Below, piece after piece: positions 1-5,898 of a DNA stretch of 8,030 nucleotides; within the stretch, counting starts at the first letter, position 1; each line of letters begins with the position of its first letter. A program made the translations under genes and the position numbers. The DNA is from Chloroflexota bacterium (lineage in GTDB: Bacteria > Chloroflexota > Dehalococcoidia > Tepidiformales > Tepidiformaceae): contig JANXYE010000647.1 of assembly GCA_025350285.1 (NCBI GenBank), forward strand, positions 1 through 8,030. Reading direction: 5' to 3'. The notes below the pieces were generated by a model that searched no databases, was not told the DNA's origin, and saw only the letters and a list, made by a program, of their open reading frames with translations.

Positions 1-1
1 C

Positions 2-823
2 ATTGTTGAAGCCAAGTCGCTTCAAACATCGACCATCGACGCGGCCGCAGCCCAATGCGTGCAGTATGCGAGCATCCTCGGGGTGCGCTGGTGCGTGATC
101 ACGAACGGGCGGACTTGGGCGATCTACGATGCGTATTCGACCGGACCGTTAGCGGAGAAGCGCGTCGCGTTTGTCGAAATCAGGAATGATCCCAAGTCTG
201 TTGATGATGCCTGGGCGGTTCTGTCCTTGCTCTCGCGCGACGCGTTCGCACAGAGCAACGGACCGGCGACGCTGATCCTTGATCGCTTTGTTCGGCAGGA
301 ACTCCTCCGGCCCGACTCATCCGCGATCCGCGCGATCCGCGCTTCTGCGAAAGATCGGATCGGAGTGACAGCGACCGGGATGGAGATTATCCAAGCAATC
401 GAGCGCCTTTCCCAGCAGTCGCGACTGACGCCGACTGTGACTTCCGAGCCGCCGCCTAGCGCCAAGGTGGCGGTCATCGAGCTGCCCGCGGTGGCCGAAG
501 CTGCGATCGACCCACCTCAAGCAGACGCCCAATCGGACGAGGAGACGGCGAATCGACGCGTCCGCCTCACAAGGTTGATACGCAGCGGGCTACTGACCCC
601 GGGCGAGCAGCTTGAAGGCCAGGTGGATGGGCTGGCTGTGCGCGCGTTGCTTCTGAAGTCCGGACAGCTCGAGTGTGATGGTCGGCCCTATGCGAATATC
701 GAGGACGCCGCCGAGAGCTTCGGGATCAAGCTTTCACGTCGTGGCGCATGGGCGTTCTGGAAACGCACGGGCGGCGAGAGTCTCTGGGACGTGCGGACAC
801 GGTTCGTGTCGACTGAGGGTTAG
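2..823 (+). CDS. HsdR_N-like nuclease domain with C-terminal RAMA modified-DNA reader (5' end missing)
   Basis: The reading frame is open from the left edge, so the true start lies upstream; GTG at 59 is internal. The first codons read I-V-E-A-K, matching the E-x-K half of a PD-(D/E)XK nuclease core. They are followed by Q-C-V-Q-Y (53-67), a QxxxY motif like that of RecB-type nucleases and HsdR, and by GVRWCVITNGRTWAIYD, the typical end of the HsdR N-terminal domain. A Pro/Ala/Glu-rich linker (about 425-555) leads to a C-terminal domain with GLLTPGEQL, DGRPY, an AA pair and GAWAFWKR, which I recognise as RAMA (Restriction enzyme Adenine Methylase Associated). By family knowledge RAMA is predicted to read modified DNA, so I infer a cytoplasmic nuclease that acts on, or is steered by, DNA modification. 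The upstream catalytic Asp is outside the window, so activity cannot be judged. No methylase or translocase subunit is seen. The domain calls are fairly firm; the biological role is not. Confidence 0.75.
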   Translation: MVEAKSLQTSTIDAAAAQCVQYASILGVRWCVITNGRTWAIYDAYSTGPLAEKRVAFVEIRNDPKSVDDAWAVLSLLSRDAFAQSNGPATLILDRFVRQELLRPDSSAIRAIRASAKDRIGVTATGMEIIQAIERLSQQSRLTPTVTSEPPPSAKVAVIELPAVAEAAIDPPQADAQSDEETANRRVRLTRLIRSGLLTPGEQLEGQVDGLAVRALLLKSGQLECDGRPYANIEDAAESFGIKLSRRGAWAFWKRTGGESLWDVRTRFVSTEG

Positions 824-855
824 ACCCGCTCCCGAGCCATGTCGCTGATAGACTG

Positions 856-878
856 CCTCGAATCTACAGGATTCGAGG
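856..878 (+). promoter_or_regulatory. Perfect 9-bp hairpin overlapping the SDR ribosome-binding site
   Basis: CCTCGAATC (856-864) and GATTCGAGG (870-878) are exact reverse complements around the 5-nt loop TACAG. The Shine-Dalgarno sequence GAGGGA (875-880), 6 nt before the ATG at 887, shares its first four bases with the 3' arm, so folding in RNA would hide it. It lacks a trailing U-tract, so it is a poor intrinsic terminator for the upstream gene. It could equally be a DNA operator palindrome. The geometry is seen in the sequence; a regulatory effect is inferred. Confidence 0.5.
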
Positions 879-886
879 GAACAACC

Positions 887-1627
887 ATGCGGCTTGCGGG
901 AAAGAACGCGATCGTTACGGGGGCGGCCTCCGGCATCGGCCAGGCCACCGCCCAGCTCTTCGCCTCCGAAGGCGCCAACGTGCTCGCCGTCGATCGGCCA
1001 GAATCGGCCATCGCCAGCGCCCACGACGGCGTCGAACGCGTCACGCCGTTCCTCATGGACATTACGGCGGAGGACGCCGCCAACCGGATCGTTTCGGCGG
1101 CACTGGCGGAATTCGGCGCACTCGACATCCTCATGAACAACGCGGGCACGGGTTCGAACGCGCTCGCCGAGGTGCTGCCAATCGCAGAGTGGGACCGCGT
1201 GTTCAACGTGAATGTGCGCGCGGCCTTCCTCCTCTGCCAACGCGCGATCCCGGAGCTGCGAACCCGGGGCAGGGGCCGGATCATCAACGTCGCCTCGGTC
1301 ATGGCCACCCGGACGGACTACGGACTGGCGGCGTACTGCGCCTCGAAAGCCGCCGTAGCGGGCCTCACGCACACGCTCGCGCTCGAACTGGGGAAGTTCG
1401 GGATCACGGCCAATTACATCCTCCCCGGGCCGATCTACACGGGCATGACCCGCCAGAACTTCGACAAGGATTTCATCCGCGAGGTGTGGGAGAAGAAGAC
1501 CGCCGTGCGCCGCCTCGGCCAGCCGATCGACATTGCCCGCGGCGCGCTCTTCCTGGCCTCGGACGATAGCGACTACGTGACCGGCCACGGGCTGGTGATC
1601 GACGGGGGGCTGACGCTGAGAACCTAG
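887..1627 (+). CDS. Classical short-chain dehydrogenase/reductase (SDR family oxidoreductase)
   Basis: This is a 246-residue NAD(P)-dependent oxidoreductase of the classical SDR family, close to the usual 250. It has the nucleotide-binding TGAASGIG (11-18), NNAG (84-87), the catalytic tetrad N109, S137, Y150 and K154 (YCASK), and the C-terminal DYVTGHGLVIDGG seen in FabG-like enzymes. Asp36 at the end of the second strand suggests a preference for NAD over NADP. I chose the ATG at 887 because GAGGGA lies 6 nt upstream and the Rossmann motif then sits at its normal distance from the N terminus. An ATG at 839 would add 16 residues not typical of the family and has no clear ribosome-binding site. 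The substrate cannot be read from sequence. It is separated from its neighbours by 63 and 80 nt, and is probably its own transcription unit. A hairpin (856-878) may limit its translation. Confidence 0.9.
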   Translation: MRLAGKNAIVTGAASGIGQATAQLFASEGANVLAVDRPESAIASAHDGVERVTPFLMDITAEDAANRIVSAALAEFGALDILMNNAGTGSNALAEVLPIAEWDRVFNVNVRAAFLLCQRAIPELRTRGRGRIINVASVMATRTDYGLAAYCASKAAVAGLTHTLALELGKFGITANYILPGPIYTGMTRQNFDKDFIREVWEKKTAVRRLGQPIDIARGALFLASDDSDYVTGHGLVIDGGLTLRT

Positions 1628-1673
1628 CCACGGAGACAAAGAGACCACGGAGACGACTCGCTGCGCTCTGTGG
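1628..1673. repeat. Short direct plus inverted repeat between the SDR gene and purB
   Basis: CCACGGAGAC occurs at 1628-1637 and again at 1645-1654, a 17-nt period. CTCTGTGG at 1666-1673 is complementary to CCACGGAG at 1645-1652 if one G-U pair is allowed, giving an 8-bp stem with a 13-nt loop. The composition (CCACGGAGACAAAGAG, then CTCTGTGGTTCAAA) resembles the CACGGAGACACAGAG-type dispersed intergenic repeats seen in many environmental bacterial genomes; this is from memory. There is no T-run after the stem, so it is not a convincing terminator. A fragment of similar sequence, CCTCTGTGTCTTC, lies at 5796-5808 in the next long gap. Confidence 0.4.
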
Positions 1674-1693
1674 TTCAAAGGACCCCCCACCCC

Positions 1694-1699
1694 TATCCT
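1694..1699 (+). promoter_or_regulatory. Candidate -10 element for near-leaderless purB transcript
   Basis: TATCCT fits the TANNNT form of a sigma-70-type -10 box and ends 8 nt before the purB ATG (1708). A start site about 7 nt downstream would leave almost no 5' leader. A weak TGGTTC lies 17 nt upstream at 1671-1676. Six-base matches are common, so this rests mainly on position and on the similar arrangement before the gene at 5899. Confidence 0.25.
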
Positions 1700-1707
1700 G
1701 AACGAAG

Positions 1708-3000
1708 ATGATTCCGCGATACTCGCGGCCAGCGATGGCCGCCATTTGGACCGACCAGGCGAAGTTCCAGCGCTGGCTTGATGTGGAGATCGCCGCCTGC
1801 GACGCGTGGGCCGAACTCGGGCGGGTGCCCACCGCCGACGCCGCGAAGATCCGCGCAAACGCCCGATTCGACCTCGACAAGGTCAACGAATACCTGGCCA
1901 TCACGCACCACGACGTGACCGCGTTCCTCCGCTCGGTGGCCGATTCGCTGGGCGAAGAGGGGCGCTGGGTGCACTTCGGGCTGACCAGTTCCGACGTCTG
2001 GGATACGGCCACCGGCCTCCAGTTGCGGGACGCCTGCGACATTCTGCTCCGAGGCGTCGATGGCCTTTCGGCGGTACTCGAACGGCAGGCGAAGGCGCAC
2101 CGCGACACGCTTTGCACGGGGCGGACGCACGGCGTTCATGCCGAGCCAACGACATTCGGCCTAAAGCTCTGCGTCTGGGTCGATGAGATGCGCCGGAACC
2201 GCGAGCGGCTGGCCGCCGCGCGCGACGCGGTCGCTGTCGGGGCGATCAGCGGGACCGTGGGGACGCACGCTTCGTGCCCGCCAGAACTCGAAGAACTGGT
2301 CTGCGCGAAGCTGGATCTGGGGATCGAGAAGGCCTCGACCCAGGTAATCCAACGCGACCGTCACGCCCAGTTCGTCACGACGCTGGCCCTTGTCGGGGCA
2401 TCGCTCGAAAAGTTCGCAACGGAGATCCGCGCGCTCCAAAAGACCGAGGTGCGGGAGGTCGAAGAGCCGTTCGACGAAGGCCAAACCGGCTCCAGCGCGA
2501 TGCCGCACAAGCGCAACCCGGAGAAATGCGAGCGGATCACCGGGATCGCGCGCCTGTTGCGCGGCTACGCCGTGACCGCGCTGGAGAACGTCGCCCTCTG
2601 GCACGAACGCGACATCAGCCACTCATCGACCGAGCGAATCATCTTCCCGGACGCGACCCTGCTGCTCGACTACGCGCTGGCCTTGTTCACGGACATCATG
2701 GACCGGCTCATCGTCTATCCCGAGCACATGCGCGAGAACCTCGAACGCTCGTATGGGCTGGTGTTTTCGCAACGCGTGTTGCTGGCGCTGATCGATAGCG
2801 GCCTCGCCCGCCAGGATGCCTACGCGATCGTCCAGCGCAACTCGATGCAGTCGTGGAAGACGCGCCAGCTCTTTCTCGATGTCCTGCTGGGCGACGCGGA
2901 CGTGACCACGCGTCTGAAGGAAGCCGACCTCCGGGCGCTGTTCGACTACAGCTTCTACCTGCAGAACATCGGCGCGACGTTTACGCGCCTCGGCCTGTGA
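1708..3000 (+). CDS. purB: Adenylosuccinate lyase
   Basis: PurB (430 residues, the usual bacterial length) releases fumarate from SAICAR to give AICAR in IMP synthesis, and from adenylosuccinate to give AMP. It is a cytoplasmic enzyme of the fumarase/aspartase superfamily, typically a homotetramer. Conserved regions appear in order: ITHHDV with H67/H68, GLTSSDV (91-97), TGRTHGVHAEPTTFG with H141, and the superfamily signature GSSAMPHKRNP (261-271). H68, H141 and S262 fall at the numbers known for the Bacillus subtilis catalytic His, His and Ser, so the protein looks complete and active. The ATG at 1708 gives the standard N-terminal MIPRYSRPAMAAIW. Only a weak GAACGAAG precedes it, and a TANNNT box lies 8 nt upstream, so the transcript may be nearly leaderless. 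Its TGA overlaps the GTG of the next gene as GTGA, implying translational coupling. It is likely the first gene of the operon. Confidence 0.97.
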   Translation: MIPRYSRPAMAAIWTDQAKFQRWLDVEIAACDAWAELGRVPTADAAKIRANARFDLDKVNEYLAITHHDVTAFLRSVADSLGEEGRWVHFGLTSSDVWDTATGLQLRDACDILLRGVDGLSAVLERQAKAHRDTLCTGRTHGVHAEPTTFGLKLCVWVDEMRRNRERLAAARDAVAVGAISGTVGTHASCPPELEELVCAKLDLGIEKASTQVIQRDRHAQFVTTLALVGASLEKFATEIRALQKTEVREVEEPFDEGQTGSSAMPHKRNPEKCERITGIARLLRGYAVTALENVALWHERDISHSSTERIIFPDATLLLDYALALFTDIMDRLIVYPEHMRENLERSYGLVFSQRVLLALIDSGLARQDAYAIVQRNSMQSWKTRQLFLDVLLGDADVTTRLKEADLRALFDYSFYLQNIGATFTRLGL

Positions 3001-3797
3001 GCACGACGCCGGACACGGCGGATGGCCGCATCGCGATCAGGGCGACGATCCGCGCTTCGTGGAAGCTGGTGCGGGAGCACCCGCGCGAGTCGATCCTGCC
3101 CGCGCTGCTGATCCAGGTGCCGGTGACGACGGTCGTCGCGCTGGTGACGATGTTCTTCCTGTTCACGACCTATTCGGATACGGAGTTCAGGCTGCTGAAT
3201 GAACTCAGTGGCGACGACCCTGGCGGTCTTATCTTCCTGCTGGTGGTGGGGGCGGCGGTTCAGGCGCTCTTCGCCCAGGTCGCCCACGGAGCGACGGTGG
3301 TTGGCATCGCCGGGGTATTGACCGGCAAGCCCGGCGGCGTAACCGCCGCTCTGGACGCGGCGTTCACGCGGATGGGCGCCCTTCTCTTGATGGCCGTTGT
3401 GCTGATTGCTGGAGCTGGCTTGCTCTTTCTCACGATCATCGGCGCGCTCATCGTGCCGTTCCTCGCGATCCGCTTTGCACTCAGCTACGAAACGCTGATG
3501 ATCGAGAAGATTAGCGTCGGCGCCGCCTTCCGCAGGAGCTTCGTCCTCACCCGCGGGCATGTCCTGCGCATGCTCGGCGCGCTCCTCCTCGGGGTGCTCA
3601 GCGCGCTCCCGGCGTTCATCTTCGTCTTCTTCATCGGGTCCGCCGTAGCCGGGGGCCGGACGCAGCAGATCGTCGCGAATACGCTCGTGACGATTGCCCA
3701 GGCCTTCGTCCTGGCCCCGGTCTACGCCGTCCTGACCGCGCTCACGACTATCATCTACTTCAAGTTGAGGGAATCTGATGCCCGACGTCCTGTTTGA
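2997..3797 (+). CDS. Multi-pass membrane protein of unknown function, embedded in the pur operon
   Basis: This is a 266-residue integral membrane protein. After a soluble N terminus (1-32, with RASWKLVREHPRES) there are hydrophobic stretches at about 33-57, 78-108, 128-162 (long enough for two helices), 192-218 and 228-255, so five or six helices. The segment AFRRSFVLTRGHVLRMLGALLL (about 177-198) resembles the amphipathic turn of bacterial membrane proteins related to the glycerophosphoryl diester phosphodiesterase membrane domain. That is a fold-level impression, not an assignment. I see no catalytic motif. The GTG start at 2997 overlaps the purB stop by 4 nt; the open frame continues upstream to 2853, but that would overlap purB by 148 nt. 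The 3' end overlaps purC by 20 nt. The tight packing suggests co-translation with purB and purC, but a role in purine metabolism is unproven. Confidence 0.85.
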   Translation: MSTTPDTADGRIAIRATIRASWKLVREHPRESILPALLIQVPVTTVVALVTMFFLFTTYSDTEFRLLNELSGDDPGGLIFLLVVGAAVQALFAQVAHGATVVGIAGVLTGKPGGVTAALDAAFTRMGALLLMAVVLIAGAGLLFLTIIGALIVPFLAIRFALSYETLMIEKISVGAAFRRSFVLTRGHVLRMLGALLLGVLSALPAFIFVFFIGSAVAGGRTQQIVANTLVTIAQAFVLAPVYAVLTALTTIIYFKLRESDARRPV

Positions 3798-4668
3798 ATC
3801 CGACCTGCCGAACCGAACCTACCGGGGCAAAGTGCGCGATACGTACGATCTCGGCGACCGCATGCTGATCGTCGCGACGGACCGCATCTCGGCGGCCGAT
3901 GTCGTGCTGCCAACGGCCATCCCGCGCAAGGGCGAAATCCTCAGCCGGCTCTCCGCGTGGTGGTTCGAGCGGGTCCGCGGCGTAGTCCCGACGCACTTCA
4001 TCGCGCTCATTACGGCCGACAACGCCGACCTCGTGCCGATGAAGCTGGACGAACGCTACTACGGCCGGACGATGCTCGTGCGCAAAGCGAAGCGCTTCGA
4101 TGCGGAGTGCATCGTGCGGGGGTACATCACGGGGACCGGGTGGAAAGAGTATCTGCGCTCCGGGACGGTCTGCGGCATCCAGCTTCCCGAAGGGCTGCGC
4201 GAATCCGAACGCCTGCCCGAGGCTATCTTCACGCCATCGACGAAGGCCGAGGCCGGGCACGACGAGAACATCACCTTCGCTCAGTTCGAGGAGCTGGTCG
4301 GTGAAGAGGCGGCCAGCGCCATCCGTGTGCGGTCGCTCGCGACCTACGGCTACGCCCAGCAGGTCGCCACCGAGCGGGGCATCATCCTGGCGGATACGAA
4401 GTTCGAATTCGGGCTCTGGAACGAAGAGGTCATCCTCATCGACGAAGTACTGACGCCCGATAGCAGCCGCTTCTGGCCGCTCGCGGGATACCGGGCGGGC
4501 GGGCCCCAACCGAGCTTCGACAAGCAGCCGGTGCGAGACTGGCTGGCCGCGAGCGGCTGGACGGATGGCATGCCCCCGCCCGAGATCCCGGCCGATGTCG
4601 TCAGCGCGACAACCGAGCGCTACCTTGAAGCCTACCGGCTCCTGACCGGCGAGGAGTTGCCAACGTGA
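3778..4668 (+). CDS. purC: Phosphoribosylaminoimidazole-succinocarboxamide (SAICAR) synthase
   Basis: PurC joins CAIR and aspartate using ATP to form SAICAR, the substrate of PurB in the same operon. At 296 residues it is the longer form found in yeast Ade1 and many high-GC bacteria, rather than the roughly 240-residue E. coli form. Visible motifs are YRGKVRDTYDL (15-25), ATDRISAADVVLP (33-45), ECIVRGYITGTGWKEY (110-125, the substrate loop; many homologues have TGS where this has TGT), FTPSTKAEAGHDENI (151-165), LADTKFEFG (204-212, the second family signature) and LIDEVLTPDSSRFW (220-233). The ATG at 3778 has GAGGGA (3767-3772) 5 nt upstream, inside the end of the membrane-protein gene, with which it overlaps by 20 nt. 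The stop overlaps the purS GTG by 4 nt. No key residue appears to be missing. Confidence 0.97.
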   Translation: MPDVLFESDLPNRTYRGKVRDTYDLGDRMLIVATDRISAADVVLPTAIPRKGEILSRLSAWWFERVRGVVPTHFIALITADNADLVPMKLDERYYGRTMLVRKAKRFDAECIVRGYITGTGWKEYLRSGTVCGIQLPEGLRESERLPEAIFTPSTKAEAGHDENITFAQFEELVGEEAASAIRVRSLATYGYAQQVATERGIILADTKFEFGLWNEEVILIDEVLTPDSSRFWPLAGYRAGGPQPSFDKQPVRDWLAASGWTDGMPPPEIPADVVSATTERYLEAYRLLTGEELPT

Positions 4669-4991
4669 GCAAGGACACCAGGGCCAAGAACGAGCCGCGC
4701 GCCGCGAAGGAGCCGAAATCGAAGCCGCAGCCGAAGCCGAAGAGCTTCCGCGCCAACGTCTTCGTTTCGCTCAAACCGACGGTCAACGACCCGGAGGGCA
4801 ACACGATTTCGAGCGCGCTGGGGTCTTTGGGCTTCGAAGGCGTCTCCGGCGTGCGTTCGGGCAAGTACTTCCAGCTCACGCTCCAGGCGCCGGACGCGAA
4901 GAAAGCGAGCAAGCAGGTGGACCAGATGTGCGCCCGGCTGCTCGCCAACCCGGTCATCGAAACGTACCGCTTCGATGTGACCGAGGACTGA
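4665..4991 (+). CDS. purS: FGAM synthase small subunit PurS, with lysine/proline-rich N-terminal extension
   Basis: PurS is the small structural subunit of the three-part phosphoribosylformylglycinamidine synthase (PurS-PurQ-PurL), helping to assemble the glutaminase with the synthase. The core (about 28-108, 81 residues) has the family length and conserved runs: VFVSLKPTVNDPEG, LGSLGFEGV, VRSGKYFQLTL and MCARLLANPVIETYRF. It is preceded by about 26 residues rich in Lys, Pro and Glu (KEPKSKPQPKPK), absent from typical PurS. There is no ATG, GTG or TTG between the GTG at 4665 and the core, so the extension must be translated if the protein is made. GAGGAG (4651-4656) lies 8 nt before the start. 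The GTG overlaps the purC stop. Neither purQ nor purL follows, so these partners must be encoded outside this window. Confidence 0.93.
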   Translation: MSKDTRAKNEPRAAKEPKSKPQPKPKSFRANVFVSLKPTVNDPEGNTISSALGSLGFEGVSGVRSGKYFQLTLQAPDAKKASKQVDQMCARLLANPVIETYRFDVTED

Positions 4992-4997
4992 GAAACG

Positions 4998-5780
4998 TTG
5001 GACGCGAACGGGCCGCAACGGATCGTCTGCCTGACCGCCGAGACGACGGAGATCGCCTTCGAGCTCGGCCGTGGCGAGCGCGTCGTTGGCGTCAGCGGGT
5101 ATGCCGTGCGCCCGCCGGAAGCGCGTAAGAAGCCGAGGGTCGCCGCCTTCTCGACGGCGCACGTGCAACGCATACTCGCCCTTGAGCCGGATCTCGTTCT
5201 GGGCTTCTCCGACCTCCAGGCGGATATCGCGCGCGACCTTATCCGGGCGGGCGTGAACGTGCTGATCACGAACCAGCGGACGATCGAGCAGACGTACGGC
5301 GCCATGTTGATGATCGCCGGAGTGCTACGGGCCGAAGCTCAGGGGGCCGCAATCGTCAGCGCGATGCGCGGTGAGTTGGAGGCCATCGAGCGGGCCTCGC
5401 ACGCGCTCCGGCAAAGGCCCCGCGTCTACTTCGAAGAGTGGGACGCGCCGATGATCTCGGGGATCGCGTGGGTGGGCGAGATTATCGAACTCTGCGGCGG
5501 CGCCGACATCTTCCCCGAGCTGCGTGCCGGATCGAGCGCCGCCCAGCGCTTCGTGACCGCGGCGGACGTCATCGAACGCGACCCGGAAGTCATCATCGCG
5601 AGCTGGTGTGGCAAGAAGGCACGCCTCGAGCGGATCGCCGCCCGGCCCGGGTGGGAGGCCATCTCCGCCGTCCGCCGCGGACGCGTCCACGAGGTGAAAG
5701 CGCCGGACATCCTGCAACCCGGGCCGTCGTTGGTCCACGGCGCTCGCCAGATCGCGAAGATCCTCGGGGCCGCGGGCTGA
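4998..5780 (+). CDS. BtuF-like (periplasmic-binding-protein class III) cobalamin-binding-type protein lacking a signal peptide
   Basis: This 260-residue protein has the two-lobed PF01497 binding-protein architecture of BtuF and siderophore-binding proteins. The N-terminal lobe carries RIVCLTAETTEIAFELG (8-24), VVGVSGYAVRPPEARKKP and ILALEPDLVLGFSDLQADIA (59-78). A helix linker (about 95-140) leads to the C-terminal lobe with PRVYFEEWDAPMISGIAWV (141-159), GGADIFPEL, PEVIIASWCGKK (196-207), RPGWEAISAVRRGRV and ILQPGPSLVHG. The FEEWD, SWCGK and LQPGP runs are typical of a subgroup annotated as cobalamin-binding proteins. The likely start is TTG at 4998; the purS TGA (4989-4991) lies in the same frame only two codons upstream, so no signal peptide can be encoded. 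It is therefore predicted to be cytoplasmic. It sits 6 nt after purS, with no permease or ATPase gene nearby. The ligand is inferred from the family only. Confidence 0.85.
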   Translation: MDANGPQRIVCLTAETTEIAFELGRGERVVGVSGYAVRPPEARKKPRVAAFSTAHVQRILALEPDLVLGFSDLQADIARDLIRAGVNVLITNQRTIEQTYGAMLMIAGVLRAEAQGAAIVSAMRGELEAIERASHALRQRPRVYFEEWDAPMISGIAWVGEIIELCGGADIFPELRAGSSAAQRFVTAADVIERDPEVIIASWCGKKARLERIAARPGWEAISAVRRGRVHEVKAPDILQPGPSLVHGARQIAKILGAAG

Positions 5781-5898
5781 CTCAAGAGCGGGCCGCCTCT
5801 GTGTCTTCTATCCGCGTATCTCGGTGTGCTCTCCGGTCCAGTGGTTCGTTAAGCGTTTAGCAAGGAACGGAGCATCTGGCCTGGCGTACCTTTTGGTC
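5781..5898. other. 118-bp intergenic gap between operon and fusion gene
   Basis: This gap separates the pur operon from the aminotransferase gene. I see no convincing intrinsic terminator. It contains CCTCTGTGTCTTC (5796-5808), similar to the repeat before purB, and a purine-rich CAAGGAACGGAG (5861-5872) that resembles a ribosome-binding site but lies 26 nt before the ATG. The frame of the next gene is open back to a GTG at 5824, so a longer protein cannot be fully excluded. Confidence 0.4.
5887..5892 (+). promoter_or_regulatory. Candidate -10 element for leaderless fusion-gene transcript
   Basis: TACCTT fits TANNNT and ends 6 nt before the ATG at 5899, placing a start site at or next to the first codon. 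No Shine-Dalgarno sequence lies at normal spacing before that ATG, which is consistent with a leaderless message. No matching -35 box is seen at 16-18 nt. The call is weak. Confidence 0.22.

Noticed and set aside
313..345. ATCCGCG-type short tandem repeat in the first gene
   Set aside because: It lies inside the coding frame and encodes a short Ile-Arg-Ala run; too short and imperfect to be a separate element.
820..852. Promoter for the SDR gene (TTAGAC and GATAGA)
   Set aside because: The spacing of about 21 nt is too long and both hexamers are weak matches.
839..886. Upstream ATG start for the SDR gene
   Set aside because: It would add 16 residues unlike the family N terminus and lacks a ribosome-binding site; the ATG at 887 has GAGGGA at ideal spacing.
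856..890. tRNA T-arm-like sequence or phage attachment site (GATTCGAGG)
   Set aside because: No acceptor stem, anticodon arm or CCA-type end surrounds it, and the symmetry is that of a simple hairpin.
1628..1680. Intrinsic terminator after the SDR gene
   Set aside because: The stem has a G-U pair and a 13-nt loop, and is followed by TTCAAAGGACCCCCC rather than a T-run.
734..1858. 374-codon open frame on the minus strand across the SDR gene
   Set aside because: It is Arg/Gly/His-rich with no recognisable motif, and lies antisense to a gene with full SDR catalytic motifs. Long antisense frames are expected at this GC content.
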